From Wolfiporia cocos (Eukaryota; Basidiomycota; Agaricomycetes; Polyporales; Phaeolaceae), in the NCBI GenBank assembly GCA_029448655.1, contig JACCLO010000040.1, positions 32,361 to 96,360 of the forward strand: a DNA stretch of 64,000 nucleotides, read 5' to 3'. Shown here piece after piece: positions 12,441 through 22,079 of the stretch (position 1 is its first letter; each line of letters begins with the position of its first letter). Both the position numbers and the translations under genes were made by a program. Below the pieces are notes generated by a model. That model did no database searches. It saw nothing but the letters and a program-made list of their open reading frames with translations, and was not told where the DNA came from.

Positions 12441-13536
12441 TGACACAATTGCTCGTGGGGACTCACCAAGCCAGTACCTGCGATAACTAGGCGCCTTAGG
12501 TGAGGAAGAGGTTATCAGGCACGGTCTAGGTTGAAGGTTCCTCTAAAACGGCGCACTAGCCGAGAAGATGAACTAAAGTTAACGAGCGGCTTGGCTTCCT
12601 ACTATATACATGTGTGCGGGAAGGTCACGTGCTACTAGCTTGCTATGTCCTTATCCGGTTATGTGTCTTTGCCACGTGGCGAAGCTTATCTTATCTGATG
12701 TTAGTTACTCTATCTAGAATGGCCGTGGAAGGCCCTAATGGCCGACCCAATCGTAATAGAGGGATTATGTCTTTATGGTGATGCTAACGCGGGCGCAGCC
12801 CGGGTATAGGTGAAGCCGGTTGCCGGATACCTTGCGGTATAATGGCGATTGGCCGTGCTTCGTTGGATGACCAAGGCGAGGACGCCGAGGTCGTTATGCT
12901 ATTGGGCCAGCAGGCACCGTAGCATGTGATATGTCCCGGACCGGATGGTTACCGGAGCATGTGTTGGTCTTAGCCGTGAGGCGAGGACCGGTGTTTGGGC
13001 AACGCCGTGATGGCAGAAGCCCGGGACTTGGAGAACGCCGAGTCCGTGGGATGGCCGAGAAGGCCGAGCCTATAGCGATATTGCCTTGATGCTAATATAG
13101 TGCTATTTGGCCGTGTTGCCATTATTATGCGAAGGCGTGGCGCGCCTGAGGTGCCATTGTGATCAAGGATCTTATGGCGGTGGGAAGCCGGGAAGGCCGA
13201 CCCAATAGTACAAGGCCGCGAGGCACTGTTTGTACATGTGGACATTATTATGCGAGCGTGCCGCGCTCGGCCTATCATTATGATCTAAGATCTATGACGT
13301 GGCTGGTCTTGCTCTGACGGGCGAGACCTGTATGACGTAGCTGTAGCTATGCTATTGGACCGGAAGGTGCCGTAGCGTTATGTAAGCTGGTCATGTGGTT
13401 GATAAGCCCAGTTAAGAGCTTGTCGTGGTGGCAATGGGAGTTAACCCGTAGATAACTTGTAGTTAGACGTATAAATCCCAGGTAAATTGCTATAATCGTA
13501 GGAAAAATGCTGTAAGCCCCAGATAAATCTGTGACA
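12441..13536 (-). mobile_element. LTR of the tandem element, copy 3 (5' end of the array)
   Basis: The right boundary CTGTGACA at 13529-13536 abuts gypsy A coding sequence ([16 protein letters not shown]...) directly, so this is the outer 5' LTR of the minus-strand array. The left end is TGACACAA at 12441. The target duplication cannot be checked because the other end of the array lies outside the window. Confidence 0.75.
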
Positions 13537-16191
13537 ACCCGAAAAATTCGAAGTATGGTCGGATCATCTGAACCTAACCTACTTCAAGACGGCTCAGAAG
13601 CTCACCAGGAGACAGGCAAGATGTGACACAGATTAACTGTGGGACTCACCGCCTAATCCACAAGGTGAGGGGAATAAGCAGGCAAGCAGTCAGAAGGCGC
13701 GCAGAAGAGTGGTTAAGTTCTTCTAGGGCGCGCAGCGCCTAGAAGAATAGAACTAACGTCTAAAGGCGTTAAGCCCTATCTTATATACATTGCTTATACT
13801 TGATTATGTAAGTAAGGGATTGGTCATACCCTAAACGTGTTAGTCATGCTTGCATAAGGCGATGGTGTCAGTATGGCGCCATCCGTACATCATAATGACA
13901 ACATAAGGTTGTCATGGCATAGGTGTCTACAGCGACCGTGCTAGCCTGTGGGCTTAGTCAGTAGGAGACAAGGGTTGGATCAGAAGATCCGCATACATGA
14001 TAACCGGGCCGGAGGCCTAGTTCATAATGACATCATAATTGGAAATGATGAGGCCATGGAAGGTGCTAGACCAGAGGTCTAGAATAGCGATGCCATTATT
14101 GTGTAATGATGGTGTGCTATGGATTGGGCTGGGCTTGGAGGCCTGGACCAGTGATGTCATTATTTGTAATGATGACATAGGGATGACATCATAGTCATGT
14201 CATAGCCAGGGGCTAGACCATATGATGTCATGATGATATCATTATTTGTAATGATGGTATCATGGGTTAGAATAGACCATAGGTCTAGTCTTGTGACAGA
14301 GTGTCATGTAACATGTCATGCTTGATGACTAGCGTGTAAGCGCCGTGTCATAGATGCTTAGTAGCGCGTAAGCACTCTTGGGCTTAGGTAATAACTGTTA
14401 GGTTACACCGGCATGTCGGCTTGTACTGATAAGTACAGGATAACTCGTAGGTATGCGTAATAATACCGGATAAATGGCAATTAATTGCGGAAAAATGTCA
14501 GATCTGTGACAAGATGGGCATTATATCTGTCAAGATTTAACTTCTCCATGCACCATAAACCAGGAAAAACCATGCTTACTGCAGACCCTCTGTCCAGGAG
14601 ACCAGACCATGAAGAGGGGGTGGAACTCGACAATAGGAACAATATTCTGTTGAAACCGGAATTTTTTGTTAACTTTGCGCGAGAATTAGCCATCCTTGCG
14701 TTCGAGCCCCTCCATCAGTTGGTAATCCCAGATGACGAACTCCAACGAGAAATACACAAAGCATTGCTAGACAACGAGGTAACCAAGGACTACAAAGGCC
14801 TATTGGAGTCAGGACCTCACGAATTCGGCAAGTCTCTCAGAGACTGGAACTACGAGAATGGTCTACTCTTGTACCATAACAAGATCTACGTTCCCAAGGC
14901 ACCAGAAGAGCTTAGAAATAAGGTCTTACAATTACACCATGACCACCCTACTGCAGGGCATATGGGGAGATGGAAGACATACAAACTCATCTCACGTAAT
15001 TACTGGTGGCCAGGACTAACCAACTCGGTAAAGAAATACATACAGGAATGCGACACATGCCAGCAAATGAAGAATCGCCCGCAAAAGCCATATGGACCCC
15101 TGATACCTAACGAAGTACCAGAAGCCCCATGGGAGATAATAACCATGGATTTCATTATGTACCTACCCAAGTCGAAGATAGACAACAAGGTGTATGACGG
15201 AATCATGGTTGTAGTCAATTGCTTGACCAAGCGAGCATGCTTCTTCCCCATCTCCAGCAAATTCGGAACAAAGGATCCCGTAAGAGTCCTATACAGAAGG
15301 TTTTACCCAATACATGGGCTACCTAAACGTATCATTTCCGATCACGGAGTGCAGTTTGCATCCAAACTATTCGGCGAATGGTGTAAACTGCTAGGGATAG
15401 AACATGCCATGACTATGGCATATCACCCACAGGCAGATGGACAGATGGAAAGAATGAATCAGACACTTGAACAATACCTCAGATGCTATGTAAACTCGTA
15501 TTGCAAAGACAATTGGTCTCAATTCCTGCCTACGGCGGAATTTGCATACAACAACGCAGCGTCAGAGACTACCAAGATGTCACCATTCTACGTCGAGTTG
15601 GGAAGGCACCCAAAGGCTGGGCCAGCAGATTTAGCTATTCAGGCAAAAGCAGACCTTAATGAAATTGCAACCGATCGTTGGAACGCTCAGGAGCAAGCCA
15701 AAGCCGCAATGCAGTTAGCAGCTGACAGTATGAAGTGGTATTACAATCAATCGATCCAGAAAGTACCCTTCAAGGTTGGAGACAAGGTTATGATAGACGT
15801 AAGGGATTACCAAACATCCGAAAGAAGTTTGGCCCCCAGGTACATCGGCCCGTTCAAAATAGTCGAACAACTGTCACCCGTGACTTTCAGACTACACATG
15901 GATGGCCAATACCGAGCCTATCACCCGGTCTTCCATGCGTCAAAGCTAACACCATATACCGGCAAGGAAGAAGCTCCAGAACCAGATAAGTCAGGAGAAT
16001 ACGAAGTGGAGCAAATACTCAACCACAGATTCACACCCTCAGGAAAACTACAATTCCTGGTGCGATGGTTAGGGTACTCCATGGGAGAAGACACATGGGA
16101 ATATGAAGATGACTTCGTCAACACTAAGGAGTTGGTAGACGAATACAAGGCAGAACATGCCCTTAACGCACATACCGCTCCGCGAAGATGA
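13537..16191 (+). pseudogene. Gypsy element A Pol: RNase H C-terminus, integrase, GPY module, chromodomain
   Basis: The coding sequence resumes at 13537 as [16 protein letters not shown] and is split by a solo LTR (13624-14511); it continues RWALYLSRFNFSMHHKPG, the end of a gypsy RNase H. Then come an integrase zinc finger (HHDHP...AGH, CDTCQQMK), an integrase core with D in ITMDF, D in IISDHG and E in GQMERMNQ, a GPY/F-like stretch (YIGPFKIVEQ) and a chromodomain (YEVEQILNHRF...WEYEDDF). The integrase triad is intact. Protease, RT and most of RNase H lie to the left of the tandem array, outside the window. Translation stops at UGA 16189-16191. The element is dead because of two insertions, but the integrase part has no internal stops. 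It is an old nest host for younger LTR elements. Confidence 0.9.
13624..14511 (-). mobile_element. Solo LTR in gypsy A RNase H, target duplication AGATG
   Basis: 888 bp bounded by TGACACAG and CTGTGACA, with AGATG on both sides (13619-13623 and 14512-14516). Removing it plus one AGATG restores the reading frame of gypsy A. In minus orientation it has CATGTATATAAG, then a TAACG/CGTTA hairpin, then TTCTATTCTTCTAGG and a strong TTCTTCTAGG/CCTAGAAGAA palindrome. It is related to the LTR at 17288-18160. The interior has many imperfect ATGATGTCAT-type palindromes. No ORF. Confidence 0.9.
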
Positions 16192-16923
16192 CACACCCAC
16201 AATATTCAAGTATTCGAACCAGATGACAACCCAGACTGGAAAGTTGGGGATTGTTATCTATGGCCAGATGATTGGCCACTGCAGAGAGGTGAATTTACTC
16301 CGGAAGAATGCAAGAAAGTACGGAAGTGGTTAGTACGGGACAAATTCGGCAACTCCGTAGAAGAAGGCACTTGCTTCAACGAATATCTCGAATTCGCAGT
16401 AGGACCCCAGGGCACATATCCAGAAAGAGGCACTGAACATGCCACCGGATTTGACATCTACTCAGCCGAAGCTACCAGGATAAACCCTCACACCACCATG
16501 CTCGTGAAAACAGACCTAAGAATCCTATTCCCTTATGGATTCAGCGGCAAACTGGAGACACATTCTAGCATGGCGAAGAAGGGCATACAGGTACAAGGCA
16601 GAGTCATAGACTGGGATTACTGTGGAGAAGTGATAGTCATGCTCTACAACTTCACCGGATATCCATACATGGTTAACCATAGGGACAAGATAGCACAATT
16701 ACTTCTGCAACCTGTCCCTCAACCAGAAATCCACCATAGTACAACCTACATGTACAATCAACAATACTTGAAGGACACAGCTCGTGGTGACAAAGGCTTT
16801 GGTCATACTGGTAGACACTTGGGAGAAGTCAAAATACTCCCTCATGACTATGAGGATTGGGACCGCCTGATGGAGCCCTCAGCGAGCAAGTGGCAAGATG
16901 TCGAACCACCGATCACCGAGTAA
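16192..16923 (+). pseudogene. Gypsy A C-terminal dUTPase domain after an in-frame UGA
   Basis: The frame of the Pol chromodomain continues without further stops from 16192 to the TAA at 16921. It encodes a trimeric-dUTPase-like domain with five recognisable motifs: GFDIYSAEA (motif 1), GKLETHSSMAKKG (motif 2, degenerate against the usual GRIAPRSG), RVIDWDYCGEV (motif 3), RDKIAQLLL (motif 4) and RGDKGFGHTGRH (motif 5). dUTPases hydrolyse dUTP and limit uracil incorporation. Here the domain is the last part of Pol, unlike element B. It would be made by UGA readthrough, or is lost if the UGA is a mutation. The SSM variant of motif 2 may reduce activity. Confidence 0.8.
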
Positions 16924-16946
16924 CCTTTGCAGGGACCGCAAATCTT

Positions 16947-16959
16947 GAAGAGGGGGTAA
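16947..16959 (+). promoter_or_regulatory. Polypurine tract of gypsy A
   Basis: GAAGAGGGGGTAA lies just upstream of the 3' LTR start TGTCACAAATTTTCC, the expected place of the plus-strand primer in LTR elements. Confidence 0.75.
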
Positions 16960-18347
16960 TGTCACAAATTTTCCTATATTTTTCCCTATTTTTCCTAGAC
17001 TTGTAGTCCAGTTTGTAGCATAGTTAGCGTAGCACGGATACTTGTAGATCACGTGACCCAGTAGAACTAGATGCCGACGGAACCTTCTAGCAGGTTCCAT
17101 CCCATTCCACAGATATCACATGTTAATGCTCATATGTGTGACCGCTGACTCATTACACTTGTAGAGTCACCTGCCATCTGACTCATTCATAGTCATAGCG
17201 CATACGTTATCACTTACGGTCACATGCAACCTGACTCATACCATAGTACCGTAGGTCCTAGTAGTATTAGGGGTCTTGTATTGCATGTGTCACAGTATTA
17301 TCTAAACGCCCTATTTTTCCGCTATCCGTAGCCATTTATCCGGTATTTATACGCATAACTACGAGTTATCCAGTACTTATCCCATACGGCTATAACCTTA
17401 CGGTTATTATTGCCCTTACGGCTTCTCAACGTACGCTTATGCGCTACTAAGCTAGAATGACACAGCGCTTACACGCTAGTCATGCCCCATGACACGTCCG
17501 GCTTGCAACCGTACCACGTCATAACCTACGTCATGGACTAGACCTACGGTCTTGTCCAGACTATGATATCATCATGATGTCACCACCATCATATGTCTAG
17601 GTCCCGACCTATGTATAGACACATGGCACCATACTGGCATCATACCCTCGTCATCAGTCTAGCCCTCGGGCTTACGACCAATGGCACTAATGGCTCGGCG
17701 CTCCGCCTTAGTCATTCCCCGGGATACAGCCTATGGCAGTTACCCCTCAAGACTCGGCCTTCGGCCTTGTCGTCATACTGGTCTCAACCGCCCCCATGTG
17801 AATGTCTACAGGTAATATGATAGGTTCGCCATTACCGGCTTACCACGGTCTATTTCTAGCACAATCACACATCTATGCCTTATGCCGATACCGTACCAGT
17901 ATCACATGCTAACCCTTCTATTCGTAGATGGATCTTCCTTCCGTTGATGGTTACTCAGCCACAACGCCATACTAGGTACATACTGTATAGTAGTACCAAA
18001 CATGTATATAAGATAGGGACTAAGCGTCCTATACGTCTTAGTTCTATTCTTCTAGGCTATGCGCCTAAGAATCCTCTCACTTAGCTGCACTAGAATAGTC
18101 TACCTTACCTCCCTCCCCACTGGAGGATAAGTGGTGAGTCCCACAGACTGTTCTGTGTCAGCATGTATATATACTGGAACAGTCTGAGCGTTACAACTCA
18201 GTTCTGTTCTCCTCGATATTGAGCTACTGCCTAACAAGCAACCTCATCGCTCATACACTTTTACTTGCTATCTCTTCTTGTGTGTGTATACCTCTAAGCC
18301 GCCCTCAAGAAACACTATTAGTGAGTATTAGGTTTGGGTTTGTGTCA
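16960..18347 (+). mobile_element. 3' LTR of gypsy A, interrupted by a solo LTR
   Basis: It starts TGTCACAAATTTTCC right after the polypurine tract and ends TTTGTGTCA at 18347. The inserted LTR at 17288-18160 splits it into 16960-17287 and 18166-18347, leaving about 510 bp. The insertion lies at the TATA box (GCATGTATATATACTGG). A CTGAG-CGTTACAA-CTCAG hairpin follows at 18184-18201, then TTCTGTTCTCCTCG, the layout shared by the other LTRs. The right-hand target duplication cannot be confirmed because the 5' LTR is outside the window. Confidence 0.7.
17288..18160 (+). mobile_element. Solo LTR in the 3' LTR of gypsy A, target duplication GCATG
   Basis: 873 bp, TGTCACAG...TCTGTGTCA, flanked by GCATG at 17283-17287 and 18161-18165. 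It has CATGTATATAAGATAGGG, an ACTAAG...CTTAGT hairpin, TTCTATTCTTCTAGGC and a terminal GGTGAGTCCCACAGA...TCTGTGTCA. It is the same type as the LTR at 13624-14511 but in the opposite orientation. No ORF. Confidence 0.9.
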
Positions 18348-18792
18348 CCGTGATCCGTGATCGGGATTGGGTTGCCAGCCAATAGCAGTAAAGCCTGTTG
18401 GCTATACTTAGCTATGGTGCCATAGTTGCATGAGCATGGTGTGCTCATGATGTCATAGGCAGTGTGCCTTGATGATGTAGTGGTCTAGCTAGACTGGCTA
18501 GACTGGGTGACGTAGTGGTGACGTGTCTGTCATGGTGACATATGTCGTGACTTGCTTCTGGTGTTATCCATGTGGATTGATAGGCCGCGTGGTTGATAGA
18601 AGAGCTTGACTAATAGTCTATGACTAGCGTGTCGCATGTGTCGTATCAGCTTAATAGTGTGTAAGTACCTTGTGTAAGTGATAAGGGTTGGCAATGGGAT
18701 AAGTCCCTGATAACTGATAGGTAGACGTATAAATCCTAGAATAATTGCTATAAATAGCAGAAAAATGGCCATGTCCTGTAAATACTGTGACA
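18348..18792 (-). mobile_element. Truncated LTR related to the tandem element
   Basis: The right end CTGTGACA at 18785-18792 and the adjoining stretch (GTAGACGTATAAATCC, AATTGCTATAA, CAGAAAAATGG) match the start of the tandem-element LTRs in minus orientation. The left half has no TATA/hairpin module, so the copy is truncated near the end of gypsy A. Confidence 0.55.
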
Positions 18793-18827
18793 TGGCACAG
18801 ACTAGTCAGTCTTAATGATGCAGCAAG

Positions 18828-19269
18828 TGTCACAGATTTTGGGTCCCCTTCAGTAATCAAACCAAGGCACTAGTGGTACTGAAGTCACATGATGGTTTGG
18901 CCCTCATCAGGTAGTATAGCGGTATAACATCTAGCATAGCGTGGCACCCTAGAGGCACATGACTTGCTTACATATACAGAGGCTGTGTAGATAGTGCATG
19001 GACCCTTACGTTAGGGTAGGCCCTAAGGCCCACCTGCGCTCATCCTCATGTATATATAGTATGTCGTCTGAGGCTTACACCTCAGACTTGTCAATCTCGT
19101 TGTTGGGGGCGTTTCCCCTCTTAGCTGGCATTCTTAGTCTTGCTGGTCTTGTGTGCCCACCTCGCCTCGCTATGGCCCCAAGGCCCCTTAGCAACTAGGT
19201 GTTGTACTCTACCTATTCGGTATTGGGGGTATATTAGATGGTAGTGAGCCTATGCCACTTTGTGACAAG
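18828..19269 (+). mobile_element. LTR copy without recognisable target duplication
   Basis: Starts TGTCACAGATTTTGGG and ends CACTTTGTGACA. Core promoter: CATGTATATATAG, hairpin CTGAGG-CTTACA-CCTCAG (19068-19085), then TTGTCAATCTCG and GGGGG...CCCC. Flanks are GCAAG on the left and AGCTC on the right, so it may be a recombinant of two insertions or have an altered flank. Confidence 0.65.
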
Positions 19270-19401
19270 CTCCTTGTAATCCTTAGTGACCTTGTTGTCT
19301 AGCAATGCTTTACAAATCTCTCGGAGTATCGGTTCATCCAATTCTGGCACCACATGGGAGGTATCAAGAGCCATTGCCATGAACTCTCGCTCGAAAAATT
19401 C
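19270..19401 (-). pseudogene. Gypsy Pol fragment (RNase H to integrase linker)
   Basis: The minus strand translates as EFFEREFMAMALDTSH, then LREICKALLDNKVTKDYKEL. It parallels the element A segment that includes HKALLDNEVTKDYKGL upstream of the integrase zinc finger. Only 44 codons survive between two LTR copies. It is a relic of a second, related gypsy element. Confidence 0.75.
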
Positions 19402-19650
19402 TGTCACAAATCTAGGTCACGCTAGATACTAGGACGTTATGGAGCAGTAACTAGGGTATATTCCCCCTAAGGTGGTGACCTGAATACAATAGGCACCAAG
19501 CATGGGAATATGAACTGCAGATATAGCCGGACCCTTGATAACAGCCAAGCTGTTATCATAGCCCTTTTGGGGGAGTGGCTATATTGCCACTCATGAGCAC
19601 ATTGCATTGGGTCCATGGTGCGTCTTGTGATATCAGTCCTGCACTTCCAT
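19402..19650 (+). mobile_element. Short LTR-like element, second LTR type (partial)
   Basis: Starts TGTCACAAATCTAGG directly after the gypsy fragment. It shares GGGAATATGAACT and a GATAACAGC-CAA-GCTGTTATC hairpin (19537-19557) with the 245-bp LTR at 27818-28062, but not the TATA/TTAC-loop module of the main family. The right end is unclear; 19650 is an estimate. Confidence 0.45.
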
Positions 19651-19965
19651 AATTGACATCCAATGTGCTGCTTGACATGCTCACCACACTTGGCATGCCA
19701 AACCAGTACTCACACCTGATTGGCTAGTGTACATCATCAGGTGATAAGTTAGTTGTAGTAATTGGCACAAGATTGACAACAGAAAGTGTGCCCAGCGTCT
19801 GCAGACAATTCTCCTTCAGTGATGGGGGTAGCAGAACAGTGTTGAACTTTGGCACCTTGAGCTTCTCCATTCCCACACCTGGCCTGTGTCAACCATTGCA
19901 TCTCTGGGGATTTGCATACTCAGCCTCACTCTCATTCTCATACACATTCAATGAGGGCTTGTGTG
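19651..19965. other. Unassigned sequence between LTR copies
   Basis: No convincing coding frame or repeat end was recognised. It is the left flank of the LTR at 19966 and continues at 20933 once that LTR is removed. The joined sequence (…GGGCTTGTGTG AGCTCACACATG…) leads into a short repeat also present at 26490-26545. Confidence 0.4.
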
Positions 19966-20927
19966 TGTCACAGATTCTGAAAAGAGGTACCCCCCCCTGT
20001 CTCAAACCCACGTTCTTGGGTAGTACCCCATCATGTGTCTTTGTATGGACTTAGCAGTGTAGCGTAATGGTACAGGTCGCCCCACCCATAGATGGTCACA
20101 TGGTCAGTAGCTTAGATACTACAGCACATGACTTAGGTAGCACTCAGCAATACGCACAGACCCTGCCTTTAGGGTGGGTCTCTAGTATACAGTGACAGTG
20201 TTCCTCATGTACTTAAGCTGTGACACTCTGGGGCTTACTCCCCAGAGTGTCACAGATATATTACTGTTGAATTCACCCTCACTATAGCTTTATGAGCACT
20301 GCTGTACATGCATGTGCCCCTCTACACTATGGTATTCCTCTCCCCTTCGTCCTGTAGTTACTGTAACAACCCTGCACCACTCGTCGATCAGCGCCCTTAG
20401 GGTAGGCGCACGTGCCTCTACCCATAACATGGTCACACTTTCATTACATACTCATGACTAGTTACTGTTATGCCTGACCTCATAGTTACTGCGCACAGAT
20501 CAGCACTTCAGGGTAGACACACTAGCGTACACGCAGATGTATATAAAGTATGACAAATGAGGCCTTATGCCTCATTCTTAGGATTTTCGGCAATTGGGCC
20601 TAACCAGCCCCTTTCATTCTCTATGGCTATGGGCCACTCTGCTGTGCTGCTCATCTGACTTGACTGGACAAATGCCACAACCCCTAGCTGTCATCCCTCT
20701 AACTGAGCACCCAGAGTCAACGACAATACTAGGACACGCCAGCAGGCATATACGAGATCCCCAGCAGGGCCAGTCCCACAGACACAGGGTATGTCTGTGT
20801 CACAGAGCTGTTATTCTCGATGATGAGGCTTGTCCTCTCTTTACTCCAAGTCTTATGCATGCTAGTCCAAGGGTTCTGCTCTATGTGACAACTCTAGATG
20901 ACGGTACACCCTTGGCATTTTGTGTCA
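19966..20927 (+). mobile_element. Solo LTR (target duplication GTGTG) carrying a nested LTR
   Basis: Bounded by GTGTG at 19961-19965 and 20928-20932; starts TGTCACAGATTCTG and ends TTTTGTGTCA. It is about 404 bp once the nested LTR is removed. Core: CATGTACTTAAGC, hairpin CTCTGGGG-CTTACT-CCCCAGAG (20228-20249), then CTGTTATTCTCGATGATGAGG after the insertion. The nested LTR sits at the edge of the hairpin and used CAGAG from its 3' arm as target. Confidence 0.88.
20250..20802 (+). mobile_element. Nested solo LTR, target duplication CAGAG
   Basis: 553 bp, TGTCACAGATATATTACTG...GTCTGTGTCA, with CAGAG at 20245-20249 and 20803-20807. Core: GATGTATATAAAG, hairpin AATGAGGC-CTTAT-GCCTCATT (20556-20576), ATTTTCGGC, then a GGGC/GCCC stem. 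The 3' end forms CACAGAC...GTCTGTG. It lies inside the LTR 19966-20927, so it is the younger of the two. Confidence 0.9.
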
Positions 20928-20932
20928 GTGTG

Positions 20933-21299
20933 AGCTCACACATGAGAGGGTCTGGCTCATAACTTGAGGTTAATGTCCCAGCGAGTTTGCATGGCATTTA
21001 TAAACTCTGCTGTGGCTGGTGCACTGATGCTGTGGATGGGTGCTTAGTGCACACCACACCATGCACAAGTTAACTACTAGAGGGGCAATGCAGGTATGCG
21101 CACAAGCTTTAGTCTTATTACTAGCATATATACTTGTAACCAATTGTATTTATGGATTGTGTTTGGCAGCAACCTCGCACATTAGTCACTGGCATAGTGT
21201 GGTGGCTAACATGAGCTTCTATGTCCTCTACCCACTCTATTGTGGAGCACACAACTTGGAGTGCACATCAGATGAAACATGGCTCTGCAATTGTCCTCT
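20933..21299. other. Unassigned sequence with a dispersed repeat at its left end
   Basis: About 20951-20995 (TCTGGCTCAT...CTTGAGGTTAATGTCCCAGC) matches 26500-26545 in inverse orientation, so it belongs to a dispersed repeat. The rest shows no supported gene. It is cut on the right by the LTR at 21300. Confidence 0.45.
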
Positions 21300-21902
21300 T
21301 GTCACCAGAAACTCCACCCCTAGGATATACGCTAATGCTAGGCTAGCGCTAGGGAGATGCACATGCATAGGTAGATAAGCATTCACTTATCTTATCTCAA
21401 TATGGTCACATGTCATCACTGAGTAGTTACAGCATTACCTAGTCATGTGAGACACAGTCACAGTATGCACAGGCCACGCCATTAGGTCAGGCCTTGTAGC
21501 TACAGTACGTAGCATCTCCATGTATATAAGTAGGTAGAATCTGAGGATTACTCCTCAGTTCTACTCTTCTCGGCCTAGGGGGCATGTCCCCTGGGAACCT
21601 CTCAACCCTCTGCTGCATGTGCGTGTGAGCCAGCGGACTGCTCTGCAACAAGCCTGCTGCATCCTACTTGGACATGGGGGTCTCTATTTATTGCATCTCC
21701 TAGTTTTGTCTTTAGCCTGCTAGTCTGGGGGCATACCGGTACACTCATGGGTCAGTACCTCGGGCTTCATGGCAGGTCGTCTCAATAGACAAGCCATCCT
21801 GTTCTCCCCTACAAGGATGGGTAGCCTTTAGGCCTAGGTTAGAAGGTATAGAGGCATCCCCACTAGCATGGGTAGCATGGTCACAAGTATGTTCCCGTGT
21901 CA
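21300..21902 (+). mobile_element. Solo LTR, target duplication CCTCT
   Basis: 603 bp, TGTCACCAGAAACTCC...TTCCCGTGTCA, with CCTCT at 21295-21299 and 21903-21907. Core: CATGTATATAAGTAGG, hairpin CTGAGG-ATTACT-CCTCAG (21541-21558), TTCTACTCTTCTCGG, then AGGGG-GCATGT-CCCCT. The terminal CACAGAC-type hairpin is weak in this copy. Confidence 0.88.
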
Positions 21903-22079
21903 CCTCTGCTGCTCAATAATCTCGGCTGCCTGGTGCAACTTGTGTATAGCATATTCTATGTCTGTTTGGTCTTGATTGTCAGGCTAGGATGTGAAGGTGA
22001 GTATATCTCTATTTTACTTGTTATATACATACTGCAAACCCACTGCCGCTGCCAGCTCATGTGCGCAGCAATCCATCAC

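Larger units (their letters stand above)
1..13536 (-). repeat. Tandem array of a non-coding LTR retroelement, about 4.98 kb period
   Basis: The sequence at 1 recurs at 4976 and again at 9956, giving two full units and a third that stops at 13536. Read on the minus strand the order is LTR (13536-12441), internal, LTR (8576-7467), internal, LTR (3606-2503), internal continuing past base 1. LTR-internal-LTR-internal arrays are a known product of unequal LTR recombination. No long coding frame is shared by the copies, and the small open frames are broken by 1-nt indels between them, so I infer a large non-coding (LARD-like) element. Units 1 and 2 are nearly identical over their first 1.1 kb. Unit 3 is more diverged there, while a core at about 1300-2150 and its counterparts is almost invariant. 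The array interrupts gypsy element A in RNase H; the other junction lies outside the window. Confidence 0.85.

Noticed and set aside
1..13536. rDNA or satellite array
   Set aside because: No rRNA-like sequence was recognised, and the presence of LTR ends and polypurine tracts in each unit fits a retroelement array better.
1..13536. CRISPR-like or short tandem repeat array
   Set aside because: The repeat period is about 5 kb and short internal motifs are not evenly spaced.
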